DNA of 28,706 bases from an uncultured Clostridia bacterium (GTDB taxonomy: Bacteria; Bacillota; Clostridia; TANB77; CAG-508). The stretch's first letter is position 1. Every line of letters begins with the position of its first letter. Both the position numbers and the translations under genes were made by a program. Location: the NCBI GenBank assembly GCA_934149155.1, contig CAKPDZ010000013.1, positions 1-28,706 of the forward strand, written 5' to 3'. Below, piece after piece: positions 26,471 to 28,706 of the stretch. A model generated the notes under the pieces. That model was not told the DNA's origin. It did no database searches and saw only the letters and a program-made list of their open reading frames with translations.

Positions 26471-27526
26471 ATGAAGTTAGAACAGCCAGAAATACCATTA
26501 TTGTTTTCAGAAACAATGGTTCCAGACATCTTTTTTGCAGAATATTTATCACAAATGCCAGCAAGTAGTGTAAAAGTATATTTGTATATGGTATTTTTAT
26601 CAAAATATAAAAAAGACATAAGATTAAATGATTTATCAAAAAAATTAGCATTACCATTAAAAGAAATAAATGATGCAATTTCATATTTAGAATCAAATAA
26701 TTTAATTTTAAGAAAAACCACTGGATATGTTGTAATTAATTTGCAAGAACAAACACTTAACAAATTATATAAACCTAACTTAACAATGTCCCCTGAAAAA
26801 GTTGCTGATGTTGCAAAAAATAAAGCACGAGCAAAAGTTATAGACCATATAAACAACGCATATTTTCAAGGAATTATGGGTCCATCTTGGTATAATGATA
26901 TTGATTTGTGGTTCACAAAATATAACTTTGATGACCAAGTTATGATAGCCCTTTTTGATTATTGTTTTAAGCGTTCTGCACTTCATCAAAAATATGTTCA
27001 AAAAGTTGCGGAAGCTTGGGGAAATAATAAAATTGAAACATGGAATGATTTAGATTTATATTATCAAAAACAAGAAAAATTAATGAAAATAAAAAAAGCA
27101 ATTGCAAAAAAACTTGGAAAACAATCACTTACTCAATATGAAGAAGCATATATTGAAAAATGGGTAATTGATTTTGCTTATGATTTAAATGTTATTGAGA
27201 TTGCCTTAAAAAGAACCCTATTTAAGGCCAATCCAACATTTGAATATTTTAATAACATTATTACAGATTGGCATGATAGAAACTTAAAAAGTCCAGATGA
27301 AATTCTTGCATTTATTGAACAACGTAATAAACAAAAGAAAGATACAAAGAAATTAGAAAAACAAGTTGCTAAAGCTTCTTTTGATCAAAGACAATATGAT
27401 AACCTTGCATTTTTATATGCAAACTCTGGAATTTCACCAACTGAATTTCCAAATAATTCAAATTTAAATGATCAAAAAGTTTCGGCTTCACCATTTTCAA
27501 ATATTGAAGGAGATATAAATGTCTAA
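26471..27526 (+). CDS. dnaD: DnaD-like primosome protein
   Basis: A 351-residue protein with a winged-helix-type N-terminal domain (about 20-95: VKVYLYMVFLSKY, LNDLSKKLALPLKEINDAI). Two DnaB_2/DDBH2-type helical domains follow (about 120-200 and 210-285), each with the YxxxIxxxW-like motif (YVQKVAEAW and YFNNIITDW). A charged, flexible tail completes it. DnaD/DnaB-like proteins help load the replicative helicase at the origin or at restarted forks. ATG 26471 follows AAGGGGG. The gene overlaps the DnaI-like gene by eight bases, the usual primosome pair in Firmicutes. Confidence 0.85.
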   Translation: MKLEQPEIPLLFSETMVPDIFFAEYLSQMPASSVKVYLYMVFLSKYKKDIRLNDLSKKLALPLKEINDAISYLESNNLILRKTTGYVVINLQEQTLNKLYKPNLTMSPEKVADVAKNKARAKVIDHINNAYFQGIMGPSWYNDIDLWFTKYNFDDQVMIALFDYCFKRSALHQKYVQKVAEAWGNNKIETWNDLDLYYQKQEKLMKIKKAIAKKLGKQSLTQYEEAYIEKWVIDFAYDLNVIEIALKRTLFKANPTFEYFNNIITDWHDRNLKSPDEILAFIEQRNKQKKDTKKLEKQVAKASFDQRQYDNLAFLYANSGISPTEFPNNSNLNDQKVSASPFSNIEGDINV

Positions 27527-28529
27527 CGAAATTTTATCTAAATTATTATTAGAATATAATCAAAAAAAACGTAAAGCAGAACTTGATTTAGACGAGAGAA
27601 AAATCGAGCTTTATAGCAAATTTCCTCGCTTGCAAGAAATAGAATCTGAATTAAATCTTTTTGCAATAAACACTGCAAAAAATATATTAAAAGGTGATAC
27701 TCTATCTATTAATGACTTAAATTTAAAAGTTGCAAATTTAAAAGAAGAAAAAGAAAAAATATTAAAAGAAAATAATATATCTAATGATTATTTAGAACCT
27801 CATTATGAATGTAATATTTGTAAAGATACTGGATATATTCAGTCAGAAAATTCAGCATCTGTTTTATGCCCTTGTTTAAGGCAAAAATTATTAGATATAT
27901 CTTATAATAAATCAAATATTTCTAATCTAGGAAAGGAAAATTTTGAAACATTTAATCCTAATATTTTTTCAGATAATATCGAACCTGAAAAATATAAATT
28001 AAATATCTCGCCACGACAAAATATGCTTACAATAAAGGCTAAATGTATTGAATTTGTACATAATTTTGATAATCCTGATACTAAAAATTTATTATTTACA
28101 GGAAATACTGGATTAGGAAAAACTTTTATGAGCAATTGCATTGCAAATGAATTAATAAAAAATGGAAAAAACGTACTTTATCAAACAGCTCCTGTTTTAT
28201 TAGAAACTGTTATTGATAATAAAATGAATAAATACAAAAATTCAAAACAAGATGATTTTTATAAAAATGTTTTAGAATCAGATTTATTAATAATTGATGA
28301 TCTTGGAACTGAATGCTTAAATAGTATGAAATTAAGTGAATTATTTACTATTTTAAATACCCGTTTACTTAATCTAAATAATAAAGTAACTAAAACTATA
28401 ATTTCTACTAATTTAAATATTAATAATATTTTTAAAAATTATGAAGAACGTATAGGTTCTCGTATTGCCGGATTTTATGACATTTACTATTTCTTTGGTG
28501 ATGATTTAAGATTTAAGGCAAGACATTAA
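27519..28529 (+). CDS. dnaI: DnaI/DnaC-like helicase-loader AAA+ ATPase
   Basis: A 336-residue protein. The N-terminal part is helical and charged. A zinc-binding-like knot has Cys98, Cys101, Cys117 and Cys119 (CNIC, CPC). The C-terminal AAA+ domain has Walker A GNTGLGKT (195-202), Walker B LLIIDD (256-261), sensor-like STN (296-298) and an arginine-rich ERIGSRI (310-316). This is the architecture of the loader that places the DnaB-type helicase on DNA. IstB transposition ATPases share the fold, but the partner DnaD-like gene and the Cys knot favour the replication role. GGAG lies just before ATG 27519, inside the end of dnaD, so the two are coupled. A terminator follows. Confidence 0.88.
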   Translation: MSNEILSKLLLEYNQKKRKAELDLDERKIELYSKFPRLQEIESELNLFAINTAKNILKGDTLSINDLNLKVANLKEEKEKILKENNISNDYLEPHYECNICKDTGYIQSENSASVLCPCLRQKLLDISYNKSNISNLGKENFETFNPNIFSDNIEPEKYKLNISPRQNMLTIKAKCIEFVHNFDNPDTKNLLFTGNTGLGKTFMSNCIANELIKNGKNVLYQTAPVLLETVIDNKMNKYKNSKQDDFYKNVLESDLLIIDDLGTECLNSMKLSELFTILNTRLLNLNNKVTKTIISTNLNINNIFKNYEERIGSRIAGFYDIYYFFGDDLRFKARH

Positions 28530-28536
28530 TTTAGAC

Positions 28537-28579
28537 AAAAAAGCATAAAAATAAAATATTATTTTTATCTTGCTTTTTT
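28537..28579 (+). terminator. Terminator of the dnaD-dnaI operon
   Basis: AAGCA pairs with TGCTT and AAAAATAA with TTATTTTT, followed by a T-run at 28574-28579. It lies a few bases after the DnaI-like stop. Confidence 0.8.
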
Positions 28580-28595
28580 ATATAAAATTTTCTAC

Positions 28596-28655
28596 AAAAA
28601 AAGCGAGTCTAAGATTTTCTACCAAATGCAAATTTTAAGAAAATCTAAGACTCGC
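28596..28655 (-). terminator. Terminator of a minus-strand gene beyond the right edge
   Basis: An 18-bp stem with one mismatch (28603-28620 and 28638-28655) is followed on the minus strand by seven T's. It implies a convergent gene to the right, outside this window. Confidence 0.8.
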
Positions 28656-28672
28656 CATATTTATCTAGTACA

Positions 28673-28699
28673 GAAAGTTCTCCTACAAGGAGAACTTTC
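28673..28699. repeat. Perfect 12-bp hairpin at the right edge
   Basis: GAAAGTTCTCCT and AGGAGAACTTTC flank a 3-base loop. There is no T-run on either side. It contains AGGAG in the right arm. It lies just upstream (minus-strand sense) of the terminator hairpin, so it may belong to the 3' end of the off-window transcript. Confidence 0.6.
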
Positions 28700-28706
28700 C
28701 TACTAT

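Noticed and set aside
26362..26856. Minus-strand 164-codon frame opposite dnaD
   Set aside because: It overlaps the well-supported DnaD-like gene, has no start signals, and crosses the dnaD promoter.
1..28706. CRISPR array
   Set aside because: No regularly spaced direct repeats were seen; the only short repeats are the three 31-bp copies, two in tandem without spacers.

Overview
The window comes from a very AT-rich, low-GC Gram-positive bacterium. It reads as a clostridial-type Firmicute, probably an uncultured gut clostridium. The evidence is strong AGGAGG ribosome binding sites, sigma-A promoters with 17-bp spacers, CCA-encoding tRNAs, DnaD/DnaI-type primosome genes, a VanW/G5 protein, giant Cna-B/SdrD-like surface proteins and TGA used as a stop. 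I cannot name the species from the sequence alone.

Layout. (1) Positions 1-20100, minus strand, is a cell-surface block. A VanW-G5 membrane protein (20064-18421) leads an operon with two large secreted proteins, here called P1 (18392-13590) and P2 (13585-9692), closed by a strong terminator at 9646-9683. Downstream, with its own promoter, is P3 (9376-164), a 3070-residue protein. P3 is co-linear with P1 followed by P2 in one reading frame, with a membrane-hairpin or internal signal-peptide region at the junction. P2 carries a candidate thioester domain (Cys58/Gln124). P2 and P3 end in TPPTG, a hydrophobic segment and a basic tail, which resembles a sortase signal. (2) Positions 20200-22250 hold a free-standing starch-binding-type (CBM25/53-like) cytoplasmic protein, an SDR reductase closest to the EF-P 5-aminopentanone reductase type, a tRNA-Lys/Glu/Thr operon and a small DUF1858 redox protein. 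(3) Positions 22500-26005, plus strand, are a compact operon resembling part of a type IV secretion machine: a 55-residue membrane peptide, a VirD4/TraG-like ATPase, a VirB2/TrbC-like small membrane protein, a TrbL/VirB6-like polytopic protein and a PrgI/VirB3-like protein. No relaxase, VirB4 ATPase or peptidase is visible here. (4) Positions 26366-28529 are a dnaD-dnaI type primosome operon with its own promoter and terminator.

Non-coding structure. Two long-stem elements (22287-22449 and 26126-26306) bracket the secretion-like operon. They share a core motif but have different, internally complementary stems, so they may be one structured RNA or MITE-like family. A 31-bp palindrome-ended repeat with a GGGACCGGTTCT core occurs three times (two in tandem at 21520-21584, one at 25677-25707), each site abutting a Shine-Dalgarno sequence, like REP-type repeats.

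How the genes may work together: P1, P2 and P3 look like surface adhesin or scaffold components made with a VanW-G5 wall-associated protein. The secretion-like operon could build a small envelope channel with its own ATPase. The rest is housekeeping (translation, primosome loading). All function calls come from sequence reading by eye; no database search was run.
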